A DNA stretch of 64,000 nt. It comes from Tritrichomonas musculus. Lineage: Eukaryota > Parabasalia > Tritrichomonadida > Tritrichomonadidae. This document shows, one piece after another, positions 19,252 through 28,800 of this stretch; the stretch's first letter is position 1, and every line of letters begins with the position of its first letter. The translations under genes were made by a program, and so were the position numbers. The notes beneath the pieces are model-generated. The model had not been told where the DNA came from and searched no databases. It saw only the letters and a program-made list of their open reading frames with translations. The stretch spans positions 2,852,001 through 2,916,000 of the forward strand of contig JAPFFF010000007.1 in NCBI GenBank assembly GCA_039105265.1, in the 5' to 3' direction.

Positions 19252-19794
19252 ATGGATAAAATAAAAAATTCAGGCGCAGTGCTCACCCATGATGTTATTT
19301 TAGAAGAAATCAAAAAGAAAAATATTAAAATTGAACCATTTACTGAAGATCAAGTTGGCTGTGCATCAGTTGATTTAACTTTAGGAAAACAATTTCGTCG
19401 CTATGTGAAAAGAGATGAACCAATACACTTAGACAAAGTTGTAGACTACAGGAATGAGGATATCACGGAACTTGTTGAAGTTAAAGATGGTGAATATTTT
19501 GTTCTTCCACCATTTACCTCTTGCCTTGGCATAACAAGAGAGACTATTACACTTTCACCTGCAATTTGCGGACTTCTCGAGGGACGTTCGTCATTTGCAC
19601 GAGTTGGACTCATTGTACATTTTACCGCCAGCTTCATGATGCCAGGAATTAAATCTCAACAAGTTCTTGAAATCTGTAATTTCAACAATCGACCTCTTTA
19701 TTTATACCCCGGAACTCGTGTTTGCCAGTTTATATTTTTGCGTTGTGATGGCGAGGCAGAATATAAAGGGAAGTTTGTCCAACAAAAATTATAA
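19252..19794 (+). CDS. dcd: dCTP deaminase (Dcd-like), prokaryotic type
   Basis: A 180-residue enzyme starting at the ATG at 19252. It converts dCTP to dUTP and ammonia, feeding dTMP synthesis. The dUTPase/dCTP deaminase fold is clear: VGCASVDLTLGKQFR (residues 35-49), then the nucleotide-binding block GRSSFARVGLIVHFTA (111-126), PGIKSQQVLEICNFNN (131-146) with the catalytic Glu at residue 140, and RPLYLYPGTRVCQFIFLR (147-164). The GRSSxARxGLxVHxTA block with the catalytic Glu in LEI marks a deaminase of the Dcd type; whether it also hydrolyses dUTP, as the bifunctional archaeal enzymes do, cannot be told. Dcd is common in bacteria and archaea and rare in eukaryotes, so lateral acquisition is likely. 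There are no introns or targeting signal. Confidence 0.92.
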   Translation: MDKIKNSGAVLTHDVILEEIKKKNIKIEPFTEDQVGCASVDLTLGKQFRRYVKRDEPIHLDKVVDYRNEDITELVEVKDGEYFVLPPFTSCLGITRETITLSPAICGLLEGRSSFARVGLIVHFTASFMMPGIKSQQVLEICNFNNRPLYLYPGTRVCQFIFLRCDGEAEYKGKFVQQKL

Positions 19795-19987
19795 ATTAAT
19801 AAAATCTAACTAGTTTTTAATTTTTTATAGCCATTTTCATATCATTCGATACTATATCAAAGGTACAATAAAAAAAAACTCACAAATTATTAGACCAAAA
19901 CACGAAATGATGTTGAAAATCATATATAAAAATCTTGATCATTTTCATATAACATGTCCTACTTTTTGAATTGAATAAGATTTTAGA

Positions 19988-22900
19988 ATGGATGGAAATG
20001 TTTATCAAATATTATTTCAATATATTAATGATTCAAAAGCAGATGTAGAAGAAGTTTTGAATAAATTAAACGCATTGAAGTGTTCAAAACAAGAGATAGC
20101 GTCTTTTATATGGTCTTTTTTAGATATTTCTAAAGGAACAGATATATTTAATGAAAATGCATATGATAGACTTCAATCATTAATATTACATATGTCAGAA
20201 AAATCAGGAAAATACAGAAAACTTTTTTTCATTATATTAGACAGAGCAGATTCAAACCACTTACCAGAAATAGATCAAATGCGAAAATCATTAGCAATTG
20301 CATCAAGAAGTAGATATACTATTGAAAAATACCAATTATTCGATACAAATCCTGAAGGATTTGCAAGACTCTTATTACTTTTTTTTAAACAATGTGCGAA
20401 TCCTGAAGATTTGTTGATTGTGATTGGAGAGCATAAAATAGATCCCGATGTAGTTTTAAATATCCTTTTTGATCTTATACAACGCGATAAAACCTACAAA
20501 TTTATTCCTTTTTTTTCAATTTTTTCTTTAGAACAGGTTCTTCCATTTGCATTCAATGGAATTTATAACGAAGGAGACGATTTTTATTATTGTATTTTAT
20601 CTTATTTTTTATATATTAAAAAAATTCAATATCAAAATTTATGGAAATTAATAGGTCAGCCAGTTGATATGCTCTCTGACATATATGCCAATTATATATC
20701 AGCAATTGAAACGCATGCTGATGATTTAATTGTTGTTCGAACAATCTTACCAGGCTTCACAAAAGAAGAATCATATCCACCAATTTATTTTGAGCATGAA
20801 AAAGAAATTATTAAATACCGAAATGATTTATGCCATTCATTTTTTTTTCGTCTTTCAGCAATATCTCAACCATTTGATTTTATTATTTTTGGTGAAATAT
20901 CTCGATTTGATCCCTGCCTATATAAACCAATTGCAGAAGCATTATCAAGCTATCTATATACAAAATTTCTTGATGATCCATTTTTATTTCTAAAAACTCA
21001 AAAATACTTAGACTACTTAAGCACATTAAACTGTCATTGCACTGAAAATAAATTAATTGTAGGAATATGTCGTTTTCCAGAATTGGTTCCTCCGTACATT
21101 TTTTCCAATTTCATTCTTCCTTCAATTTCATTAAATGATTGCGCATGGCAGTTATCTATCCATGCTTATGAATGTATGATGCATTATTCAATGCACATAA
21201 GGAGACAAATTTACAAAAAATTCACAGAAAATCAAAATATTATTGGCGATTCTATTATTAAAAGAGCGAATGTTACGAGAAAGATGACAGGAATCCTTTT
21301 TAAAAGACTTTCAATTGAAAATGTTGAACAATATTCTATGGAAGTCTCTCAATTATTTTTAAAATCTCCATCAATTGCCTCCGAAAAGTTACTTGACTAT
21401 TTATTTACAATTACAGATATACCAACTCTTCCCTTTTTAATTACTGCGGATTTTTCCCCATTATCTCTTGATTACTTATTCCTTGAAATATGTGACAGAA
21501 TCAGAAATGAATCATTACCAAACCTTTCTAATTGGCCGATAGAAATCGCTACTTTTCTAGGGAAAATTTTTTCAAGACATTACAATTCAATGGATTTAAA
21601 TGGTTATATATCTTTTATAAAATTCGGTCTTAAAAGGTATAAACTACCATATCTTTGCCTTTTAAAAGCCTTAATAACAGAAATGGCCACAGTTAATTAT
21701 CGTGGCAATCTTTCTAAATCAGACATTGAATTACGAACCGGCGAGAATCTTCTCAATTTCGACAACAGAATTAAAATTGACAATTGTGAAGAATTTAATT
21801 TCTCAACGAAGGGACGATACTTACAAATGCTCCTTCTTAAAGACAAAACTGCGATAGAAATATTAACATGTCTTGATCACATGCTTCAATTGAATGATGC
21901 TAGTGATCCCGACCAACTCGATGAAATACGCTTTACATTTATTACAATATGCGATTTTTTGAGTCGAGTAGAGATTACAAATCTATCTCCATTACAACTA
22001 ATCAATGACCTCCACTTCTCTCTTCCATCAGCAACACGTATATCTCGTCGGCCATTCAAAGAGCTCCAAGGACTTTCACCAAAAGAAGTTCCGTCGGAGT
22101 TATTTGGCCGTTTTTGGTCATACAGCACTAAAGACTTTCACGTCCCTACAGCGAAGTACAACGAAATTGAGAACCAATTCAATATAAGAATTGAACAGAG
22201 TGACGATCAAGAATTCAAAGATAGTTTAATTTTTGTTAAAGAACAGCTGAGTATTTCAATGGAAAAGCAAAAAAAGAGAGTCGACCAAATTCGCAAAGAA
22301 ATTAATTCAAAGCATTGGTTTTCACCTAGGCATTTAATTAATTCAATTTACACAGGTTTTGTAAACCATTGTATTTTTCCACGTATGATGTTTAGTCAGG
22401 AAGATGCTAGATATTGTGCTCTATTCATTTTTTCAATTGCTCACTTCACTGATTTTGAATTGAGCACTTTTAACGAGTTCTTCACAAAAAAATTGCACTT
22501 TTTAATCTTGTCTGCAACTTTCGAGGAGTCTCGATGTATCGGCCTCTTCTTATCAAAGCTTCTCAAATACAATAGAGAAAGATTTTCTGAAAGTGAACTT
22601 CACTCTAAATTGATTGAAAAATTTCAAATTTTACTGACACATTCAAACAACTCAGAATTTCTCACAAAGAAGACAATCATTGTTCTTGACCTAATTAGTA
22701 AAGATTTCCCTAAATCAAAGGAACACGAAGATTCACTGTCAAATTTGCTTGAAGATTTGGACTCCGCTCAAAATCAATCAATCTCGACACAAATCAAAAG
22801 CTACTTTACTAATAGAATGGTAAAAGTGAAAAAGAGAGAAATGAAGAAAAATAGCATCTTCAATCATCAAAATAACAAAGAGGAAGAAGAAACTGAAAAT

Positions 22901-23587
22901 GAAAAAGAAGACGTTAATTACAGCTCTGATGAAAATGTAACCATCTCGAATGATAAAAAGAGAAACTCAGAGGAAATTGCTCGTTCTCATTTCAAGAACA
23001 CTTCTTCTCCTACGGCAAAATCAATGTCGTTGTCTTCTTCGGCTTCTCGCTTGGATATTGACAGTAACCGTGCCGGCTATTCTTCATCATCACCTTCTCG
23101 TGAAAAAATTCGTAAATCAAACTCAACTTCGAAAATTAAACGAAGCTCCTCAAAACGTGAAGACAATAATAATGATGATAATAGCAATAACAATTTGCGT
23201 AGAAGTAATAGTGTAATTAATAATTCGATTGAAACTAATAATAACGATATTGATACATCATCATCAGCTCAAATTCAGGCAAACTCTTCGTTAGATCAAT
23301 TTTTATATAATGTAAATTCAATATCAAGCTATTATTCTGTACCACAACTTTCTCCTTATTCAATGTTATCTAGCCAAATAATGCAACTACAATTAGCAGC
23401 TGCTTCTGCTGCAGCTGCATCAGCCACAGCTTCTGTTTCTTCTAATGATCAGCAGCAACAGCAAATTTTACAAAATTCAATTAATGAGCAAATTGGTTTG
23501 CTCCAAAAAGACCAAAATCAGCAACAACCTCAAACAAATCAAACGCAATATCCTTATTTCCTCCCATATTATTATACTTACCAATAA
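19988..23587 (+). CDS. THOC2: THO complex subunit 2 (THOC2/Tho2-like)
   Basis: A 1,199-residue helical protein. Blocks typical of THOC2 occur in order: KFGLKRYKLPYLCLLKALI (near residue 550), VPSELFGRFWSYSTKDFHVP (about 705), SMEKQKKRVDQIRKEINSKH (about 757), and the Tho2 core around residue 797, CIFPRMMFSQEDARYCALF, followed by FTDFELSTFNEFFTKKLHFL and SRCIGLFLSKLLK. THO couples transcription to mRNA packaging and export in the nucleus. After about residue 950 the protein is low-complexity: Glu-rich, then Ser/Arg/Asn-rich (SSSKREDNNN), then Ala- and Gln-rich (AAASAAAASATAS), comparable to the disordered basic tails of THOC2 proteins. It is shorter than human THOC2 (about 1,590 residues). The gene is convergent with the BTB-like gene at 24006. 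Confidence 0.9.
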   Translation: MDGNVYQILFQYINDSKADVEEVLNKLNALKCSKQEIASFIWSFLDISKGTDIFNENAYDRLQSLILHMSEKSGKYRKLFFIILDRADSNHLPEIDQMRKSLAIASRSRYTIEKYQLFDTNPEGFARLLLLFFKQCANPEDLLIVIGEHKIDPDVVLNILFDLIQRDKTYKFIPFFSIFSLEQVLPFAFNGIYNEGDDFYYCILSYFLYIKKIQYQNLWKLIGQPVDMLSDIYANYISAIETHADDLIVVRTILPGFTKEESYPPIYFEHEKEIIKYRNDLCHSFFFRLSAISQPFDFIIFGEISRFDPCLYKPIAEALSSYLYTKFLDDPFLFLKTQKYLDYLSTLNCHCTENKLIVGICRFPELVPPYIFSNFILPSISLNDCAWQLSIHAYECMMHYSMHIRRQIYKKFTENQNIIGDSIIKRANVTRKMTGILFKRLSIENVEQYSMEVSQLFLKSPSIASEKLLDYLFTITDIPTLPFLITADFSPLSLDYLFLEICDRIRNESLPNLSNWPIEIATFLGKIFSRHYNSMDLNGYISFIKFGLKRYKLPYLCLLKALITEMATVNYRGNLSKSDIELRTGENLLNFDNRIKIDNCEEFNFSTKGRYLQMLLLKDKTAIEILTCLDHMLQLNDASDPDQLDEIRFTFITICDFLSRVEITNLSPLQLINDLHFSLPSATRISRRPFKELQGLSPKEVPSELFGRFWSYSTKDFHVPTAKYNEIENQFNIRIEQSDDQEFKDSLIFVKEQLSISMEKQKKRVDQIRKEINSKHWFSPRHLINSIYTGFVNHCIFPRMMFSQEDARYCALFIFSIAHFTDFELSTFNEFFTKKLHFLILSATFEESRCIGLFLSKLLKYNRERFSESELHSKLIEKFQILLTHSNNSEFLTKKTIIVLDLISKDFPKSKEHEDSLSNLLEDLDSAQNQSISTQIKSYFTNRMVKVKKREMKKNSIFNHQNNKEEEETENEKEDVNYSSDENVTISNDKKRNSEEIARSHFKNTSSPTAKSMSLSSSASRLDIDSNRAGYSSSSPSREKIRKSNSTSKIKRSSSKREDNNNDDNSNNNLRRSNSVINNSIETNNNDIDTSSSAQIQANSSLDQFLYNVNSISSYYSVPQLSPYSMLSSQIMQLQLAAASAAAASATASVSSNDQQQQQILQNSINEQIGLLQKDQNQQQPQTNQTQYPYFLPYYYTYQ

Positions 23588-24005
23588 TTATTTCATATTT
23601 TTTTTAATGTTACTTTTGTTCTCCCATCTTAATATTTTTTGTTTTGTTTTTAAACATATATATTATTTTTTATATTAATTACTTGTATTTTTATTTATAT
23701 CCTTTTTTTATTTGATACCAATAATTTCTACAAATAATAATTTTTTTTCATGGAAGAGCCAGTAATAATTTAAACACTCTTTTTTCTCTTTAAAAACTAT
23801 ATAAATAATTGCTTTGACCTTTTCGAAAAAGAAAAAAACAAAATGTAATTATTAAGAATCATTTTAAAGTAAAATAAAGAAATGTATAACCAAAGCATTA
23901 CAAAAAATTATTAAAAGATTAAAGAAATTTCGAAGAATTATTTATGACAATATTATTAATTAAATATCAATTATTAATATCATTTTAAACAAGCTTATTA
24001 TCCGA
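23588..24005. other. Convergent 3' spacer
   Basis: AT-rich sequence between the 3' ends of THOC2 (plus) and the BTB-like coiled-coil gene (minus). I see nothing specific in it. Confidence 0.4.
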
Positions 24006-25493
24006 TTACATATTATTTGTACCTTGAAAAGCACCATCAGAAGATTGAATTTGTTTTTTAACATTAACATTAAGTGGACATTTTTGTGTAATCTTTTTCT
24101 CTATTTGTATGATGAGTTTTTCAGCCTCTTCAACTTTATCAGCATCCAAATCCCAGATTTTATCATCTGTTTTGAATGCATCATATTTTGTACTTAAATC
24201 ACGTAAGAATTGATTAAACCTGACCTGATCATGAACAATTTTTGCCGCAAGAAGATCTCTGTTTGCTTGAACGCATTTATTCGCGTCATCCAATTTATTG
24301 TGAAGTTCTGTTGAATTGTTTTTCAGATCGTTTGTCTTTTTAATAATTTTATTAACGGTTGGATTAATTTTTCTTTGAAGTGCGTCAGTTTTTGTTTTAG
24401 CTCTGGTATCAAAATCATTCAATGCATTTTCAGCACTTTCTTTAATTACGGACGATTGTCTTTCGTACTCTTCAAGTATAGTTTGCCTCCTCTCAGTTAA
24501 TAATTCTCGTTTCTTTCGTAAAAGGGTTTTTTGGCGCAATATTTCTCTGTCAAATTTAGCAGCAGCTCTCTCAAAAATAGCGTTGTTTTCGTTGATTTTA
24601 TCTTGCTGGTATTCTCTCAATTTTGTTAATTTTGCAATTTGTTGGCTTTGCTGCTCGATTATATTCATAATTTCTGCTTTTTCAGCAGCAAATTCGTTTT
24701 GTAGTTTGGTCAATGATATTAATCGGCGTTTTTTGATTTCATCTTTAATTTCTTGAATTTCATTCATTTGTGTTTGTTCAATATTATCGTTTTCGAGCTC
24801 GGTCTTATTTCTTGATGAACTCATTGAAGCCGCAATAAAATAACCAAGTGCTTGTTCATGCATCTCTCGACATTGAAATACTTCTTCTCCTTGGTCTAAA
24901 GTTAATAAATCAAAATTCATCATTAAAGTCAATGGAACAGCTTTTTCTGGTTCATCTTCAAATAGTTTCATTACAAAATTGACAAATAGCTGCTGATCAT
25001 AATCATCTGGATCTGCTTGATTTAAAATTTTAAATAAAATTTCTGGATGAACTTCTCTTAAACGATCATCATCAAGATATTTGTTTAAATGACGAGCGAT
25101 ATTTGAAATTTCATTTGAAATATACTGTGAATTAGATTCTTCATCTTCTAAGTGCTCTAGAAGTGGGCCAAGATAATCTTTTGATTCATCTCGCTGTATG
25201 CCTTTTGATCTAATATAATCCAATACAAATGCTTCAAGAGTTGGAATTCCCCATTCTCGAGATAAATCTAACAATTCAAAAGCAGTATTTAAAGCAACTT
25301 TGAATTGTTGTAGATTACATGCACAAATAAAAGATTCTAAAGATTCGTCTGAAACAGGGTGATTAATAACGCCTTGATAATCATTTGATTTTATGAGTGC
25401 AGCGCATTTTTTTGATACTTTTGAAAATGTAGTGGCCGGTATTTCATATGTTTGACCATTGCATCTTAGTTTAAACATTTTCCTGGATTTCAT
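24006..25493 (-). CDS. BTB-like N-terminus with long coiled coil
   Basis: A 495-residue protein. Residues about 5-100 form a degenerate BTB-like module (FKLRCNGQTYEIPATTFSKV, then ALNTAFELLDLSREWGIPTL, which resembles the last two helices of BTB where the LL-x-x-A-x-x-(F/Y)xxxxL motif lies). Residues 100-225 look like a BACK-type helical region. Residues about 235-450 are a nearly continuous coiled coil (KKRRLISLTKLQNEFAAEKA; LLRKKRELLTERRQTILEEY). There are no membrane segments. The start at 25493 is the first ATG; an ATG five codons later is an alternative. It belongs with the left-edge gene and the gene at 61270 to a trichomonad family that joins a BTB-like head to various tails. A scaffold or ubiquitin-ligase adaptor role is possible but unproven. 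Confidence 0.72.
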   Translation of the reverse strand: MKSRKMFKLRCNGQTYEIPATTFSKVSKKCAALIKSNDYQGVINHPVSDESLESFICACNLQQFKVALNTAFELLDLSREWGIPTLEAFVLDYIRSKGIQRDESKDYLGPLLEHLEDEESNSQYISNEISNIARHLNKYLDDDRLREVHPEILFKILNQADPDDYDQQLFVNFVMKLFEDEPEKAVPLTLMMNFDLLTLDQGEEVFQCREMHEQALGYFIAASMSSSRNKTELENDNIEQTQMNEIQEIKDEIKKRRLISLTKLQNEFAAEKAEIMNIIEQQSQQIAKLTKLREYQQDKINENNAIFERAAAKFDREILRQKTLLRKKRELLTERRQTILEEYERQSSVIKESAENALNDFDTRAKTKTDALQRKINPTVNKIIKKTNDLKNNSTELHNKLDDANKCVQANRDLLAAKIVHDQVRFNQFLRDLSTKYDAFKTDDKIWDLDADKVEEAEKLIIQIEKKITQKCPLNVNVKKQIQSSDGAFQGTNNM

Positions 25494-25818
25494 TTTGATA
25501 TTAAAGCCGTTAAAATGGAAAGTTTCAAATCTAATTCAAACGGCTTTTTTTTTTAAACTTTTTGAAATAGTATGAGATTGTTATTTGCAATAACTCCAGG
25601 AGAAAGAATAAAAAAAAAGATTGAATATTGCAAATAAATCATTTAATTAACTGCTTTGGTTTAATTGGAAGACGCTTAAAAATTATATAAATTAAATCCA
25701 TCATCAATTTATAAAATGATTAATACTTATTCTTAATATCATTAAAACATTTATATATAATAATATTTAAAACAAATCCTAAAATATTAATCGCAATAAA
25801 CAAATTTATTAAAAATAA
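25494..25818. other. Spacer between two minus-strand genes
   Basis: This 325-bp AT-rich spacer carries the promoter of the BTB-like coiled-coil gene and the 3' flank of the giant repeat gene. Nothing else is recognised. Confidence 0.4.
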
Positions 25819-28800
25819 TTATTTATTTTCCGTTAAAAACACAGTTTTGATTTCAGGAATTCTTTTATATCTATTTTCTTCATCATTCTTTTTTTGTTTT
25901 TGCTTTTCATTTTTCTTATCTTCAACATCGAAAGACATCAGCATATCAATCAATATTTCCACTTTAGCAGACAAAGCAGCAGCCTTTTCGTTATGTCTAT
26001 TTACGTTAACAATTTGGTCCAATTGTAAAAATCCATGAATTAAATCGTCAAATCTGCTGATGAACGCTGGGCAACCGCCACAATTGTGAGCCGAAAGGTG
26101 AATATTAGGCAAATTCAAAGAATTTTTGAAAGCTACTTCAATTTCACAATCAGAGTAATTAGAAGTGCAAATGTCAGTTGTAAAGATCAATGAGCAAATT
26201 CTTGACAAATCAATTGAATCAACGAACAAACCGCCAAAACCGCCATTATTAATAGAAAAAGTCATAGATGAAGAGAGAGAGGAAGAAGAAGAATTGTTTT
26301 TCGATGTTTTCGAGGCTTTCGACGGAATAGGCATCGTTTTGGACGATAAATTAACATTCAATTTTGGCGACCGTTTAGAATTAGGTGAATTCAATGAAGG
26401 AAGCGAAGTTGAAAGGATGTCGTTGTTGTCCATTCTAAACGAACACCTCGACGACACCCTTGGTGAATGTGGAGGCGATACGAAGGACGAATTCGAAGAA
26501 AAATTAACGCTCGATGAACTTGAATATGAAGGCAATTTCAATTGATTTTCATCGTCGCTTTCAAATGACCTTCTGGTCAATTTTTGAGGTGAAAAAGTCA
26601 AAGGTAAACCTGCGTAAGCACGATCATTTCCTTCAGAATTTTTCAATGACCTCTCAAATTTCTGAGTATCTTCGACAGCCAGCAAAAACTGACAGAACGA
26701 TAGACTTGACTTCACACAGTCAATGACTGATATGTCGTCTATGAGCACGTCCAGCATGTCGAAGTGATCAATGACGATTAGCGTTGTGTCGAAGCCGAAA
26801 ATCGACGCAATTCGATTAGGCAAAAGGCAAATTTCTCGAATGAATTCAAATTTTGAGAAGAAGTCGTTCGCATTCGCCTTCTTCTTGGCATGCAGCGAGT
26901 GGATTCGGGCGAGGAGCTCGTCTATCTCGCTGAGCGGCCTTCTTAAGTAGTCATCGGAAGAAACCGGTTTTGACACTTTTTTGACAGTTTTATATTTCAG
27001 CAAATTTTTGAATGAATTTGAGAGACTCTGTTCGAACAGAACCAAGTCTCTCCTCTGCGCCAGCAGGGAGTCGATTGTCGCCGACGCCACGAGAAGGTAG
27101 AAAAGCTCGCCGCTGTCGAGGTTTCGCTTGCTCCTCCTGATGTCGAACGATACGACGAAAGTCGACTTGAAGCTCCCTTTGCAGACGAGGAAGTTCAGCG
27201 CCTGCAAGAAGACTGAGCGGAGCAGCGACGACTTCCCGGAGTATCGTGGGCCGACGACTGCGCAGTGGAAGTTGATGGAGAAGTCGATTCCGTCGTATTG
27301 GAGGAAGGAGGAGAGAATCCTTCGCGATGATTTCAGGAGACCGTTTAAAATCTTACCGTCATCTTTTGTGAGCGCTGTGACGGTTTCCCACAATGCTTTA
27401 TCGTTCGACTTTGGGTCAAACAGCTTCCACATCGAGGAGAGCCACGCGCGCTTCTGCGAGGTTTGGACATCGCCAAGCGTGCCGAGCTCCATGACGTCGT
27501 CTCTCGGCATCTTCTTAAAAAGTTGGCCAAACGGCTGCCCAATCTGGCGGAACGACAGCTGCCTGTGCAACTTCTTCTCCAGGAGATCCAGGCGCGTGGC
27601 GTCGGGCGAGTTGTAGGTCCCTGTGTTGTGCGTGTTGTAGCAGCCGAGGCCGTAGAAGGTTATCTGGCCGCGGCTCCTCTTTTCGTATGTAGACGAGTCA
27701 TCAAAAGGTGAATTTTTTTGGCCTTTTTTGCCATCGTCAGAGTCAGAGTCTGTGTCAAAGAGAAATGGACGCAGCGTCTTGGCGTTGGGATCAAAATAAG
27801 GGTCGTTTTGTCGGCCAGCTTTCTTCTTGGCTTGCTTGGGCTGCGGAAGAAATCGTGACCTGTTGAATGGTGACTTTTTGTGTGGTTTACGTGGCTTTGA
27901 ATTTATTGTGATTTTGAGTTTGTTTGTTGATGGCTTCGACTCTTCTTTGATCTTTCTGTGCTTGCCGATTTTGTTGCCTTCTTCATCAAATTCATATTCA
28001 TACTCAATTTTGTGTTTGCCTATTTTGTTGCCATTCTCATCAAAATCGTATTCATACTCGTCTTCTTTTGTTTCTTTGATCTTTCTGTGCTTGCCGATTT
28101 TGTTGCCTTCTTCATCAAATTCATATTCGTACTCGTCTTCTTTTTCATCTTTCACTTTTCTGTGTTTTCTGATTTTGTTTCCGTTCTCATCAAATTCATA
28201 CTCGTACTCAATTTTGTGTTTGCCAATTTTGTTTCCGTTCTCATCAAATTCATACTCGTACTCATCATCTTTTGCCTCCTCTTCTTTGTTCTTTCTGTGC
28301 TTGCCAATTTTGTTGCCTTCTTCATCAAACTCGTACTCGTACTCAATTTTATGTTTTCCTATCTTGTTGCCATTTTCATCAAATTCGTACTCGTACTCGT
28401 CTTCTTTTTTCTCATCTTCTTTGCTCTTTCTGTGTTTTCCTATCTTGTTGCCTTCTTCATCAAATTCGTACTCGTATTCAATTTTATGCTTGCCGATTTT
28501 GTTGCCTTCTTCATCAAACTCGTATTCGTATTCATCTTCTTTTTCATTTTTAATTTCCTTTTCTTTTCTGTGCTTGCCAATTTTGTTGCCTTCTTCATCA
28601 AATTCATATTCATACTCAATTTTATGCTTGCCGATTTTGTTGCCATTTTCATCAAAATCATATTCGTAATCATCTTCTTTTTCTTTATCTTCTTTCTTCT
28701 TTCGGTGCTTGCCAATTTTGTTGCCTTCTTCATCGAATTCGTACTCGTACTCAATTTTATGTTTTCCTATCTTGTTTCCATTTTCATCAAAATCGTACTC

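Noticed and set aside
26165-26545. 126-codon acidic plus-strand frame (26165-26545)
   Set aside because: It is antisense to the Ser-rich tail of the giant repeat protein; its composition is explained by the complement of Ser/Asn codons.
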